A stretch of DNA of 41,225 nt, taken from Solobacterium sp. (GTDB taxonomy: Bacteria; Bacillota_I; Bacilli_A; Erysipelotrichales; Erysipelotrichaceae). Below the pieces are notes generated by a model. The model was not told the origin of the DNA and did not search any database. It worked only from the letters and a program-made list of their open reading frames with translations. Positions 9,683 through 19,385 of the stretch are shown piece after piece. Location of the stretch: the NCBI GenBank assembly GCA_022486935.1, contig JAKVJO010000008.1:1-41225 (forward strand), given 5' to 3'. The translations under genes and the position numbers were made by a program. Within the stretch, counting starts at the first letter, position 1. The number at the start of each line of letters is the position of its first letter.

Positions 9683-9738
9683 AAAATCTGCACGCGTGCA
9701 GATTTTAGCGCGCTGAAATATGCATCGATGCAGATTTT
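9683..9738. repeat. Pair of intergenic palindromes
   Basis: Perfect 24-bp palindrome AAAATCTGCACGCGTGCAGATTTT (9683-9706), then TGCATCGATGCAGATTTT (9721-9738) sharing the TGCAGATTTT arm. Confidence 0.7.
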
Positions 9739-9777
9739 CAGGCGTTCATGATGAAATGTCTGTGTTTTTTCACAAAG

Positions 9778-10494
9778 TCAGTCCTGATTGATCTGATCCA
9801 GGATGTTCAGCAGTTCGAGTGGTTTTCTGACATACGGGTGATTGCCGTCAGAGACAGATCCCTCTTTGGCAAGAGACTGTACGCCATGGATTCCATACTG
9901 CTCTGCCCCAATGAGGTTCTTGGAAAGATCATCAATAAAGACGGTCTCATTCCCGGGCAGATCCATCTGTTTCAATGCGTCAGTATACATGATCGGATCC
10001 GGCTTGAATTTACCAAAGGTATAGGAATACGTTCTGGTAGAAAAGAAGTCATACAGTCCAGCCTGTTTCAGGCTGGCGTCAATGCAGGGGAATGTATCAG
10101 AGATCAGCCCAAGCCGGTATCCCTGCTGTTTCAGCTGGCTCAGCAGTGCAATGGCACCTTCCAGGGGCAGGTACTTGTCATTGTTGTATGTACGCTCATG
10201 GGCCAGTGCTCTTGCATGTGCTTCATCAATGGAATAACCGGGCAGGGTATTCATCAGGATGTAGAAGTACTGCGTGAAGATGTCTTCTTCATCATCAAGT
10301 GTTTTCAGAAGATGATTCTGATAGACAGGTGCCATGGCCTGATCAATCGCATGGTCCCAAACTTCAGCAGAAAAGGATTCTCTTCTGACTTCCGGGTATT
10401 CTTTATAAAAGTGTTCTGTCAGGTTCCAGTCACCGGATACCGGGTATTCCAGTGTCCAGCCGATATCAAAGAAGATGCCGTTGATTTTTCTCAT
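9778..10494 (-). CDS. HAD family hydrolase
   Basis: INGIFFDIGWTL (DxGxT variant), LGLISDTFP, GKFKPDPIMYTDALKQM, ETVFIDDLSKNLIGAEQYGIHGV. Confidence 0.85.
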   Translation of the reverse strand: MRKINGIFFDIGWTLEYPVSGDWNLTEHFYKEYPEVRRESFSAEVWDHAIDQAMAPVYQNHLLKTLDDEEDIFTQYFYILMNTLPGYSIDEAHARALAHERTYNNDKYLPLEGAIALLSQLKQQGYRLGLISDTFPCIDASLKQAGLYDFFSTRTYSYTFGKFKPDPIMYTDALKQMDLPGNETVFIDDLSKNLIGAEQYGIHGVQSLAKEGSVSDGNHPYVRKPLELLNILDQINQD

Positions 10495-10549
10495 TGAAAT
10501 TTCTCCCTGCACTATAGGAGCACTATACCACAGGCTGTATAATCTTGTT

Positions 10550-11392
10550 ATGGCACACAGGAAGAAACGGAAGATACGCTACGGCAGGGTGTTGTTTTTG
10601 TTTGGCATCATTGTATGCATGGTACTGTCCATGGCACTGCTGTTTCAAAGCTGCTTCAAACAGGAAGTGGCTGTTGAGCCAACACCGACACCGGATCCGA
10701 GGTATCTGAATACCTATGACTGGTCGAATCTTTCGGCAGATACCGATCTCTATACGTATGAAGATGATACCTATACCTCTTCCTTTGGCATTGATGTTTC
10801 CTTTCACCAGGGTGACATTGACTGGCAGAAGGTCAAGACGGCCGGTGTGGAGTTTGCGATCATCCGGGTTGGCTACCGCGGATATGAGTCCGGCATCCTG
10901 AATGAAGATACCCAGTTCAGAACGAACATGGAAGGGGCAGCCGCTGCCGGGATCCCGGTTGGTGTTTACTTCTTCTCTTCGGCAATTACCACGGAAGAGG
11001 CAGAGGAAGAAGCCGGGTATGTACTGAATGAAATCAGTTCGTATGGCGTCACCTGTCCAATCGTCTATGACATGGAGAATGTCGGAGAAAATGACCGCAT
11101 CCAGTTTCTGAGTATCCAGGAACGGACAGACATTGCGTCTGCGTTCTGTGCAAAGATCAAAGCAGCCGGCTACGAGCCGATGATTTACGGCAGTGTAAGC
11201 TGGCTGAGCAATATGCTGTATACCTGGAAGCTGCAGGACAGCTATCCATTCTGGGTGGCTTCCTATCACATCACGACAAAGGACCCGGAATACAGCTATG
11301 TATTCGAAATGTGGCAGTATGACAATACCGGTACGATTGACGGCATTGAAGGAGCGGTTGACCTGAATCTCTGGCTCAGGAAAAAGAACTGA
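10550..11392 (+). CDS. Glycoside hydrolase family 25 (lysozyme-like), membrane-anchored
   Basis: N-terminal TM segment, then FGIDVSFHQGDIDWQKVKTAGVEFAIIRVGYRGYESG...GVYFFSSAITTEEAEEEAGYVL...CPIVYDMEN...FWVASY...MWQYDNTGTIDGIEGAVDLNLW. Confidence 0.9.
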   Translation: MAHRKKRKIRYGRVLFLFGIIVCMVLSMALLFQSCFKQEVAVEPTPTPDPRYLNTYDWSNLSADTDLYTYEDDTYTSSFGIDVSFHQGDIDWQKVKTAGVEFAIIRVGYRGYESGILNEDTQFRTNMEGAAAAGIPVGVYFFSSAITTEEAEEEAGYVLNEISSYGVTCPIVYDMENVGENDRIQFLSIQERTDIASAFCAKIKAAGYEPMIYGSVSWLSNMLYTWKLQDSYPFWVASYHITTKDPEYSYVFEMWQYDNTGTIDGIEGAVDLNLWLRKKN

Positions 11393-11998
11393 TCAGACGT
11401 CGACTTCCTGTTCTTCCTGGCCCATGGATACCGGCTGTACCGTGCCTCTTGATAAGTCCCGGATCGTATCCGGGATTTCTTTTAACTGCGTTTCAAAATA
11501 GCAGGTGACCTGGTCATGATACTGGATGTCCTTGATGGTGACATTCCTGCGCAGCCATCCTTCCAGGGTGCCGCTCAGTTCATAGGGATAGGTGACAGAC
11601 CACTCATCCAGCAGTACGGTGTCCAGTTTCGCAGCATCCTTCAATGCGTCAGTGACAGCACCGGAGTAGGCCCGGATGAGTCCGCCTGCCCCAAGCTTGA
11701 TCCCGCCGAAGTAGCGGATCACACAGGCACAGGTATTGGTAATACCGGAATGCAGCAGTGCTTCCAGCATCGGTACACCGGCGGTACCGGCAGGTTCATG
11801 GTTGTCACTGGAGCGCTGGATTTCATTATTCTTTCCAATGATAAATGCCGTACAGACATGCGTGGCATCGGAGTATTCTTTACGGATTGCCTCAATATAA
11901 GTTCTGGCTTCTTCTTCTGTGAAGACAGGTGAAAGGCAGGCAATGAACCGGCTCTTTTTGATGACTGTTTCCTGACGTACTTCGTTCTTCAGCCGCAT
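11393..11998 (-). CDS. yigZ: YigZ/IMPACT family protein
   Basis: KKSRFIACLSPVFTEEEARTYIEAIRKEYSDATHVCTAFIIG...SSDNHEPAGTAGVPMLEAL...VIRYFGGIKLGAGGLIRAYSGAV. Confidence 0.92.
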   Translation of the reverse strand: MRLKNEVRQETVIKKSRFIACLSPVFTEEEARTYIEAIRKEYSDATHVCTAFIIGKNNEIQRSSDNHEPAGTAGVPMLEALLHSGITNTCACVIRYFGGIKLGAGGLIRAYSGAVTDALKDAAKLDTVLLDEWSVTYPYELSGTLEGWLRRNVTIKDIQYHDQVTCYFETQLKEIPDTIRDLSRGTVQPVSMGQEEQEVDV

Positions 11999-12088
11999 GC
12001 AGTATTCCCCTTGTCGGTATTATTGTATCGCGAATGCGGATGAGAGTGCTCTGCGGTATAATACGCAGGTAAGGAAACTGAGTGAACG

Positions 12089-13876
12089 ATGGGAAAAATC
12101 AGACAGCTGGATGAACAGACTGCGAATATGATCGCGGCTGGCGAAGTAGTAGAGAGACCGATGGGTGTTGTCAAGGAACTGGTCGAGAATGCCATTGATG
12201 CAGGGAGTACGAGAATCACCGTCTCTGCAGAAGAAGGCGGGATCAGTAAACTGACCGTCACAGATAACGGCTGCGGCATGGATGCACAGGATGCGTCCAT
12301 GGCCTTTGAACGTCATGCGACCTCCAAGATCCAGGATGAACATGATCTGTTTGATATCCATACACTGGGCTTCCGTGGAGAAGCACTGCCTTCGATTGCC
12401 TCCGTATCCAAACTGACTCTGAGCACCTCAGACGGTAATGATGCGACCCGGGTCAAGATTGAATACGGCAAGCTGATCTCGGTCTCTTCCTATCCCTGCA
12501 ACCAGGGAACAGAGATCTCGGTTGAGGGGCTGTTCTACCGCACCCCGGCAAGACTCAAGCACCTGCGTTCGGGTGCCTATGAGAACTCACTGATCCAGGA
12601 TGTCATTACCCGCTTTGCGATGAGCCATCCGGAGATTGCGTTTACCTTCATTGCCCAGGATAAAGAGGCGTTCCGCACCACCGGCCAGGGCAGTCTGCAG
12701 GAAGTGCTGTATGCGGCCTGGGGCAGGGAAGCGGCAGAGAATGCCATTCCCGTTGACTTCAAGGACTTTGACTATCATGTCACAGGCTATCTGATCAAGC
12801 CCAGTGTGACCAGGGCTTCCAGAAACTTCATGCATGTATTTCTGAACGGCCGCATGGTCCGTACCTACCGTTTATATAAAGCCATCCAGGATGGCTATGA
12901 AGACTTCATCGTCAAGGGAAGAAATCCCCTGGCCGTGCTGTCCATTGAAATGGATCCGCATCTTTTGGATGTGAATGTGCATCCATCCAAGTGGGAAGTC
13001 AGGCTCTCCAAAGAGAACCAGCTGGAATACCTGATCACCCAGAATGTACGCAAGGCACTGCAGAATACCATCCTGGCGCCCAAGGCAGAAGTACGCCAGC
13101 CCCAGGAAAAGACCACATACTATGAACCGATCCGCATGAAGATGGAAGAACCGGCAATCCCGCCGGTGGTACAGGAACCGGAGCCTGTTTATAACGGGCT
13201 GCACAGCCTTGACGCAGCACCGCAGGCAACAGCACCTGTTACATTACCGCAGGAAACAGAAGAAGTCCCGCCTGTAGTGCAAACGCCGCAGCCGGAAGTA
13301 CAGACCTTTCCTGAGATGCAGGTCATCGGCCAGCTCCATGGCAAGTTTATCCTGTGTGCTGTTGCCGAAGGACTTGCCGTTCTTGATCAGCATGCCTGTC
13401 AGGAGCGGGTGCACTATGAAGAGATCAGGGCGAAGCTGAATGTGAATCCGGCCATGACGGATCTTCTGGTGCCGGTTACCATCCATGCCGGAAATGACCT
13501 GGTCGCAAGAGTCGCAGAGATCAATGCGGCAGACGAAGATCTGCATATTGTCTTTGAGCCGTTTGGACCGGATACGCTGATTGTGCGTACGATTCCGCTC
13601 TGGATGAAGGAGGTAGATGCCGAGCCGTTCTTACAGGATGTGCTGGACAACTTCCGCAATGATACCCACTCTACCTATGCCCACATGGAAAAGAAGAAGA
13701 TCGCAACCATGGCCTGCCATCATTCCATCCGCTTCAACCGGAATCTGACCATGGATGAAATGAGAGAAGTAGTCCGTCAGCTTTCGCGGTGCGAGAATCC
13801 ATATCACTGCCCGCATGGAAGACCGACCTTTGTGATCCTGGATGAAAAGACACTGACAAAGGAGTTTTTACGGTGA
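12089..13876 (+). CDS. mutL: DNA mismatch repair endonuclease MutL
   Basis: IRQLDEQTANMIAAGEVVERPMGVVKELVENAIDAGS, GFRGEALPSIASVS, and the C-terminal endonuclease motif DQHACQERVHYE. Confidence 0.97.
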   Translation: MGKIRQLDEQTANMIAAGEVVERPMGVVKELVENAIDAGSTRITVSAEEGGISKLTVTDNGCGMDAQDASMAFERHATSKIQDEHDLFDIHTLGFRGEALPSIASVSKLTLSTSDGNDATRVKIEYGKLISVSSYPCNQGTEISVEGLFYRTPARLKHLRSGAYENSLIQDVITRFAMSHPEIAFTFIAQDKEAFRTTGQGSLQEVLYAAWGREAAENAIPVDFKDFDYHVTGYLIKPSVTRASRNFMHVFLNGRMVRTYRLYKAIQDGYEDFIVKGRNPLAVLSIEMDPHLLDVNVHPSKWEVRLSKENQLEYLITQNVRKALQNTILAPKAEVRQPQEKTTYYEPIRMKMEEPAIPPVVQEPEPVYNGLHSLDAAPQATAPVTLPQETEEVPPVVQTPQPEVQTFPEMQVIGQLHGKFILCAVAEGLAVLDQHACQERVHYEEIRAKLNVNPAMTDLLVPVTIHAGNDLVARVAEINAADEDLHIVFEPFGPDTLIVRTIPLWMKEVDAEPFLQDVLDNFRNDTHSTYAHMEKKKIATMACHHSIRFNRNLTMDEMREVVRQLSRCENPYHCPHGRPTFVILDEKTLTKEFLR

Positions 13877-14772
13877 GGAAGGTACTGGTCATTGCCGGTC
13901 CTACCGCATCCGGAAAGACGGCCTTTTCATTGAAGATGGCGCATCTTCTGAATGGCGAGATCATCAGCGGGGATTCCGTGCAGGTATACCGCGGGCTGGA
14001 TATCGGCTCCGGTAAAATCACAGCTTCAGAGATGGAGGGCATCCCCCATCATTTAATCGATATCCTGGGTTTTGAAGATCAGTACAGTGCAGCCGATTTC
14101 CAGAAAGCCGCACGGCATGAGATTGATACCTGTTCGGGATTTCCAATCATCTGCGGCGGTACCGGCCTGTATCTGAAGGCCTGTCTTTATGACTACTCCT
14201 TCAGTGAGGAAACAGAACAGGAACCGGCTGATCCAACCCTGGAAGCGCTGGACAATGACACGCTGTACGCCATGCTGAAAGAGGCAGATCCGATCCAATC
14301 AGAAAAGATCCACCCGCATAACCGCAGACGGCTGCTGAGAAGTCTGACGATCTACCGGCGCACTGGCAGACCGCAGTCGAGCATTGAACAGTCGCAGTCG
14401 CATGAGATGATCTATGATACCTTCATTGCCGGCTGTACGATGGACCGTGATCAGCTCTATGCAAGGATTGACCGCCGGGTAGAGGGCATGATCCATGATG
14501 GCCTTCTGAATGAAGTGGAGAACCTGCTGAAACATGGTGTCTCATTTGAATCACCCTGCATGCATGGGATCGGCTATCAGGAATGGAAGCCGTACGCGGA
14601 AGGAAATGCAACCGTGGAAGAAGTGACTGCTGAGATCCAGAAGCACTCCCGGCAGTATGCCAAGAAACAGTACACCTGGTTGAATCACCAGATGCCGGTG
14701 CACTGGTTCAACAGTACAGATGAAGAAGATACAAAACGGATGATTCAGGAGATCATGACATGGGCGAAGTAA
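13873..14772 (+). CDS. miaA: tRNA dimethylallyltransferase
   Basis: VIAGPTASGKTAFSLKMAHLLNGEIISGDSVQVYRGLDIGSGKIT; overlaps mutL. Confidence 0.95.
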   Translation: MRKVLVIAGPTASGKTAFSLKMAHLLNGEIISGDSVQVYRGLDIGSGKITASEMEGIPHHLIDILGFEDQYSAADFQKAARHEIDTCSGFPIICGGTGLYLKACLYDYSFSEETEQEPADPTLEALDNDTLYAMLKEADPIQSEKIHPHNRRRLLRSLTIYRRTGRPQSSIEQSQSHEMIYDTFIAGCTMDRDQLYARIDRRVEGMIHDGLLNEVENLLKHGVSFESPCMHGIGYQEWKPYAEGNATVEEVTAEIQKHSRQYAKKQYTWLNHQMPVHWFNSTDEEDTKRMIQEIMTWAK

Positions 14773-15503
14773 TCAGAACAGAAGAACAGCGCACTGCCTT
14801 ACTGCTTGGCGAACCGGCAATCAAGATCCTGCATCACAGTACGGTTGTGGTATGCGGGGTTGGCGGGGTTGGCTCCTATGCCGCAGAAGCCCTGTCAAGA
14901 AGCGGAATCGGGCATCTGATCCTGATTGACAAGGATACGGTTGATATCACCAACCTCAACCGGCAGATCATGGCCCAATATGATACTGTCGGCCAGGATA
15001 AATGCGATGTCATGAAGCAGCGGATTGAAGGGTATAATCATTGCTGTACGGTAGACTGCATCAAAGCATTCTTTTCAAAGGAGAATGCGTCAGAGATCCT
15101 GCATGGTGCAGACTATGCGATTGATGCGATTGATACTGTCTCTTCCAAACTGGATTTCATGGAATCCTGCCGCAGTCAGAACGTGCCGTTTATTTCTTCC
15201 CTTGGCATGGGCAACCGGCTGGATCCATCCAAAGTACAGATTACGGATCTCTGGAGTACGTCTGGCGATCCACTGGCAAGGTGTGTACGTGAACAGGCAA
15301 GGAAGCGGCAGCTGTCCGGTGTAATTCCGGTATTGTTCAGCAGTGAGCAGCCGCGCATCATCCAGCATACCGAGATCAATCCGGACGGGGCGACCCGCAA
15401 GGATCGGATCCCGCCGGCCAGTGCGATGTTTGTGCCGGCAGCCGCAGGCCTGCTTGCGGCCAGCAGTGCAGTGCGTGTACTTCTTGGAGAAAACATTCTA
15501 TGA
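14760..15503 (+). CDS. tcdA: ThiF/E1-like protein, tRNA threonylcarbamoyladenosine dehydratase
   Basis: VVVCGVGGVGSYAAEALSRSGIGHLILIDKDTVDITNLNRQIMA; SLGMGNRLDPSKVQITDLWSTSGDPLAR. Confidence 0.9.
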   Translation: MGEVIRTEEQRTALLLGEPAIKILHHSTVVVCGVGGVGSYAAEALSRSGIGHLILIDKDTVDITNLNRQIMAQYDTVGQDKCDVMKQRIEGYNHCCTVDCIKAFFSKENASEILHGADYAIDAIDTVSSKLDFMESCRSQNVPFISSLGMGNRLDPSKVQITDLWSTSGDPLARCVREQARKRQLSGVIPVLFSSEQPRIIQHTEINPDGATRKDRIPPASAMFVPAAAGLLAASSAVRVLLGENIL

Positions 15504-16477
15504 CAAAAAAAGAAAAAACAAATTCAGAAAAGATCAGGGATCAGTTCATTGCCGAAGGGCTGCTGCGGGGCTGTGTCATCGGCTGTATTGCATCAGCGGT
15601 GGTATTACTGATGGGCGTGACCAGCAATTCCTGGTATTACATCAAGGATCTGATCAGCTGGCTGGCATTGATTGTCGTGATTGCCTCAGTGATCGGTTCA
15701 CTGATTGCCTCGATTTCCCAGTACCGCAAGATTACCTACGCCGTGCGGATTGAAGAGTTGACCTGGGGCGGAGACTTTGACGCTGAGCCATTGAGTGAAC
15801 TGGCAGACAGCGGCACCTTCTATACCGCCAGTGAGTTTCTGGTATGGCACCGTGAGCAGCAGTATCAGGTATTCCACAAGCGCAATATTTCAAGAATCGA
15901 CAATGTCGGAAGACGGCAGATCCCGGGCAATCATCTGGCCATGGTCAGAATCACTTCCCGCAAAGGGGTGGAATCAGTACTGCCATATGAGATCTCTGCA
16001 GATGTCAACTTCCTGAGGGAATTGATCAACTGGGTCAATCCGGACGCATTGAAGCCGAAGCAGCCGGAAGAAGCACCCAGAGAAGAGCAGCCAAAGGCAG
16101 ATCCGGTATGTCCTTCCTGCGGGGCAGTGAATCATACCGGTGCAGTGTTCTGCGCCTACTGCGGCACCAGACTGAATCCCACAGACCCGACAGAAGATGC
16201 CCATGGAGAAAGCCTGAATGATCTTGGCTATGAACCGCTGGGCCAGAAACAGGAAGCACCTGCCAGCAATCCGGTCACCGGTACAACCGTACCCCACCGC
16301 GGTACTTCACCGGCTTATGCAAGGTCCAATGCCCGTGACCGTGACCGTCAGCACCGCTCGTTCTGGATCGTGCTGGCTGCCATTATCATCATTCTGATGA
16401 TATTGATGACCGTGCTGTCCAGGAGTACCCATCATTATTACTGGGGCAATGAACTTGGCAACGGGAAATTCTATTGA
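15500..16477 (+). CDS. Zinc-ribbon membrane protein, function unknown
   Basis: Two N-terminal TM segments, zinc ribbon CPSCGAVNHTGAVFCAYCGTRL, C-terminal TM segment; overlaps tcdA by 4 nt. Confidence 0.75.
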   Translation: MTKKEKTNSEKIRDQFIAEGLLRGCVIGCIASAVVLLMGVTSNSWYYIKDLISWLALIVVIASVIGSLIASISQYRKITYAVRIEELTWGGDFDAEPLSELADSGTFYTASEFLVWHREQQYQVFHKRNISRIDNVGRRQIPGNHLAMVRITSRKGVESVLPYEISADVNFLRELINWVNPDALKPKQPEEAPREEQPKADPVCPSCGAVNHTGAVFCAYCGTRLNPTDPTEDAHGESLNDLGYEPLGQKQEAPASNPVTGTTVPHRGTSPAYARSNARDRDRQHRSFWIVLAAIIIILMILMTVLSRSTHHYYWGNELGNGKFY

Positions 16478-16586
16478 GTGACAAAAAGGCATCACTGTCG
16501 TTGACTCGCAGTCAGAAATATATACAATGATTCATATGACGATGTTAATCGTTCATTGATTCCCGGAAAGGAATGGTATTAAAGAA

Positions 16587-17303
16587 ATGAGTGAATACAG
16601 AAATTCAAATGTCTATGAAGCGACGGGTGACTCCCTCAAGGAATACCTGGCAAAAGTGTTTACCAAGATGGGCATTGCCCTGTTTGTAACAGGAGTGACA
16701 GCGTTTGTGGTATATCTCAACATTGCCCAGGGCGGCTTCATGGCAAACGTGCTGAGTAACGGCTTCGCACTGATCGTGCTGTTCATTGCCCAGTTCGGCG
16801 TATGCATTGCCATCAGCGCAGGTCTGACCAGGATGAACCAGACCACCTGCACGACATTGTTCTATGTCTATGCAATGTTAACCGGCATTACCTTCAGTAC
16901 ACTGTTTATCGCCTATGGCTTTACCACCGTGTTTGCGTCATTCGGCTTTACGGCAGTGATGTTCTTCGCCTGTGCAATCATCGGCCATACCACCAATGTT
17001 GACCTGTCCAAGTTCAGCGGCCTGCTGATGGGCGGCTTGATTGCCCTGGTCATCGCTTCCCTGGTATCCATGTTTGTTCCGTCCCTGCGCAACAGCCTGG
17101 TCATCAGCTATATCGGCATCCTCGTATTCCTTGGCCTGACTGCCTGGGATATGCAGCGGATCAAGGCTTATTACTACCAGACCACCGGTACTGAGATCCA
17201 GGGCAACCTGGCAGTCTATGGCGCCTTCCAGCTGTACCTCGACTTCATCAACATCTTCCTCTATGTACTGCGCATTCTCGGCCGCAACTCCAACCGCAAC
17301 TGA
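16587..17303 (+). CDS. Bax inhibitor-1/YccA family protein
   Basis: Seven hydrophobic segments; ILVFLGLTAWDMQRIKAYYYQTTGTEIQGNLAVYGAFQLYLDFINIFLYVLRILGR. Confidence 0.92.
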   Translation: MSEYRNSNVYEATGDSLKEYLAKVFTKMGIALFVTGVTAFVVYLNIAQGGFMANVLSNGFALIVLFIAQFGVCIAISAGLTRMNQTTCTTLFYVYAMLTGITFSTLFIAYGFTTVFASFGFTAVMFFACAIIGHTTNVDLSKFSGLLMGGLIALVIASLVSMFVPSLRNSLVISYIGILVFLGLTAWDMQRIKAYYYQTTGTEIQGNLAVYGAFQLYLDFINIFLYVLRILGRNSNRN

Positions 17304-17423
17304 GCAGATACACAGAACCTATCAATCATCAATCAAGAGAGTTCTCCTGTACGGGGAATTTTCTTTTGGGTCTTCATCCCTGCATAAGTGAGGTTGGTGT
17401 GCTATCATGCATGTGGAGGCCAA

Positions 17424-18131
17424 ATGATATTCACAGACCTGAATTTCCGTGATTATTATCATCAATACGCAGTCTTCGAAGCGGATGCTCTGACCGAGCG
17501 GCTTGGAAACTCTCTCAGAATCGGCGAGGATGACTGTTTTGTGCTGTGCTCTTCCTTTGTCGCAAGAACCGGAGAACTGATGTTCAATGTACTCTCGGTC
17601 GGCGAAGGGTGGGAGAACTGCGAACGGGGCCTTGCCAGAAAGCAGATGCTGGGCAGCTATATTCCGCTGGAACTGGCAGATGCGGAAGTGAAGCTGATCC
17701 GCCCGAGCCGGAAGATGATCCAGAAGAACCTGAACTGGATCAATCATGTGGAATCCTGGGCAGGGGAAGATCTGCTTGAAACAAGAAGAGACAAACGGCT
17801 TGATGATATCCGTGATAACTGCTATCCGGATCATGTTAAAGTAGGGGTTGTCTCAGACCGCGGCATTCATGAATATGAGATGCGGGTGCTGGGATTCAAC
17901 GGACCGTTTATTGAAGGAAGACTGATTGCCCTCAAGAAGAACGAGGGAAGCCTGAGAGATGAAGAACTGGTACGCGCACTGCCTTATATGATGGATGGGG
18001 AGTATCGTCTGTTGGCGGTGTTTGTCGGTGATCATCTGAGCCAGGAACAGAAGAAGCAGTTTCAGGATCTGGTTGCGGAAGGCAACAAGATCGGCTTTGG
18101 CTTCAGCCTGCCGGAAATACTGAGAAGTTAA
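17424..18131 (+). CDS. Hypothetical protein
   Basis: GTGGAGG ribosome-binding site then ATG 17424 (MIFTDLNFRDYYHQYAVFEAD); no recognised domain; next to the CpXC gene. Confidence 0.65.
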   Translation: MIFTDLNFRDYYHQYAVFEADALTERLGNSLRIGEDDCFVLCSSFVARTGELMFNVLSVGEGWENCERGLARKQMLGSYIPLELADAEVKLIRPSRKMIQKNLNWINHVESWAGEDLLETRRDKRLDDIRDNCYPDHVKVGVVSDRGIHEYEMRVLGFNGPFIEGRLIALKKNEGSLRDEELVRALPYMMDGEYRLLAVFVGDHLSQEQKKQFQDLVAEGNKIGFGFSLPEILRS

Positions 18132-18158
18132 ATAAAAGAACTGGAGAACTGAACATCA

Positions 18159-18812
18159 ATGAGTGAATCAAGGACAATCAAAGCGAAGTGCCCGTACTGC
18201 GGACATGAGTTTGACTATGAAGTATGGGATACCATTACTGCCGATACAGATCCGGATCTCAGAGACCGCTGTATCTCCGGCGATCTGTTCGGGGCAGTCT
18301 GCCCGCATTGCCGGAAGCGTTTCATGTTCCAGTATCCGCTGATCTATATCGACCAGGCACATCAGTTTGTGCTGTGGCTGTCTGACCGCGATCCCGGCAA
18401 AGACCTGCAGGCAACAACCAAACCGCTGGCCGATAAGGGGTATACTTTGAGACGCTGTGCAACCGTACGGGAATTTACCCAGAAGATTGAAGTGCTGGAA
18501 GACGGTGCAGATGATGTACTGGTGGAACTGGCCAAGTTTGATGCGGTCATTGACTTCGTCAACAACAAGAACCGCAAACCGGAAGAGATCTCTTCTGTGG
18601 AATACCAGTGCATGGAGAACGGTACCATTGTCATCAACATCCGTACCGGGGATGAGGGAGACCGCGGCTGGTCAGAACACTTCCCTATAAAGATGCTGCA
18701 GGAAGAAGTGCAGGAATCCGACAAGATGGAAGAACCGGATAACGCAAGTTTTCCGGCAGTCAATGAAGACTGGATTGTCAGTATATTCAGCGATCCCGCT
18801 GGACAGGCCTGA
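18159..18812 (+). CDS. CpXC domain-containing protein
   Basis: KAKCPYCGHEFDYEVWDTITADTDPDLRDRCISGDLFGAVCPHCRKRFMFQYPLIYID. Confidence 0.85.
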   Translation: MSESRTIKAKCPYCGHEFDYEVWDTITADTDPDLRDRCISGDLFGAVCPHCRKRFMFQYPLIYIDQAHQFVLWLSDRDPGKDLQATTKPLADKGYTLRRCATVREFTQKIEVLEDGADDVLVELAKFDAVIDFVNNKNRKPEEISSVEYQCMENGTIVINIRTGDEGDRGWSEHFPIKMLQEEVQESDKMEEPDNASFPAVNEDWIVSIFSDPAGQA

Positions 18813-19255
18813 TGGAGACAGTCGTCAAACAATTCAATGAACTGACCCTGAGTGAACTCTATGAAATCATGAAACTCAGGGTCGATGTGTTTGTGGTGGA
18901 ACAGAAGTGCCCGTACCACGAACTGGATAACCTGGATCAGAATGCCATCCATGTCTTTTTGAAAGATGACGAAGGCATAGAAGCATACCTCAGAGTCATG
19001 GACAAAGGCGTCGTGTTTGAAGATGCGGCTGCCATCGGCAGGGTCATTGCCAGAAAGCGCAGATGCCACCTGGGCAGTGAGCTGCTGCAGGCAGGGATCA
19101 ATACCGCAGAACAGTACTATCACACTGACCTGATCCGGCTGGAGGCGCAGGTATACGCCAGATCCTTCTATGAGAAGGCCGGCTTTGTGCAGTGTTCTGA
19201 ACCATTCCTGGAGGACGGAATCCCACATGTCCAGATGGTGCGGAAGAAACAGTGA
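18812..19255 (+). CDS. GNAT family N-acetyltransferase (ElaA-like)
   Basis: LSELYEIMKLRVDVFVVEQKCPYHELDNLDQNAIHVFL...AAIGRVIARKRRCHLGSELL...AQVYARSFYEKAGFVQ. Confidence 0.88.
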   Translation: METVVKQFNELTLSELYEIMKLRVDVFVVEQKCPYHELDNLDQNAIHVFLKDDEGIEAYLRVMDKGVVFEDAAAIGRVIARKRRCHLGSELLQAGINTAEQYYHTDLIRLEAQVYARSFYEKAGFVQCSEPFLEDGIPHVQMVRKKQ

Positions 19256-19262
19256 ATGATTG

Positions 19263-19349
19263 ATATAAACAGAAAATCTGTTTATATTATGTAAATAATA
19301 CAAAATTATCGGAATATTACAGTCATATAAACAGAAAATCTGGTTATAA
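19263..19349. repeat. Two direct copies of a palindromic element upstream of an AAA ATPase gene
   Basis: ATATAAACAGA-AAA-TCTGTTTATAT (19263-19287) and ATATAAACAGA-AAA-TCTGGTTATAA (19325-19349), 62 bp apart. Confidence 0.7.
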
Positions 19350-19385
19350 GTGTGCTATGATGGCAGTGAAAGGTCAGGCCTGAAT

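Noticed and set aside
9748-10497. 249-aa plus-strand ORF
   Set aside because: Antisense to the HAD hydrolase gene, which has clear family motifs; no coding support.
18362-19303. 313-aa minus-strand ORF
   Set aside because: Antisense to the CpXC and GNAT genes; low-complexity Ser-rich translation typical of a shadow ORF.
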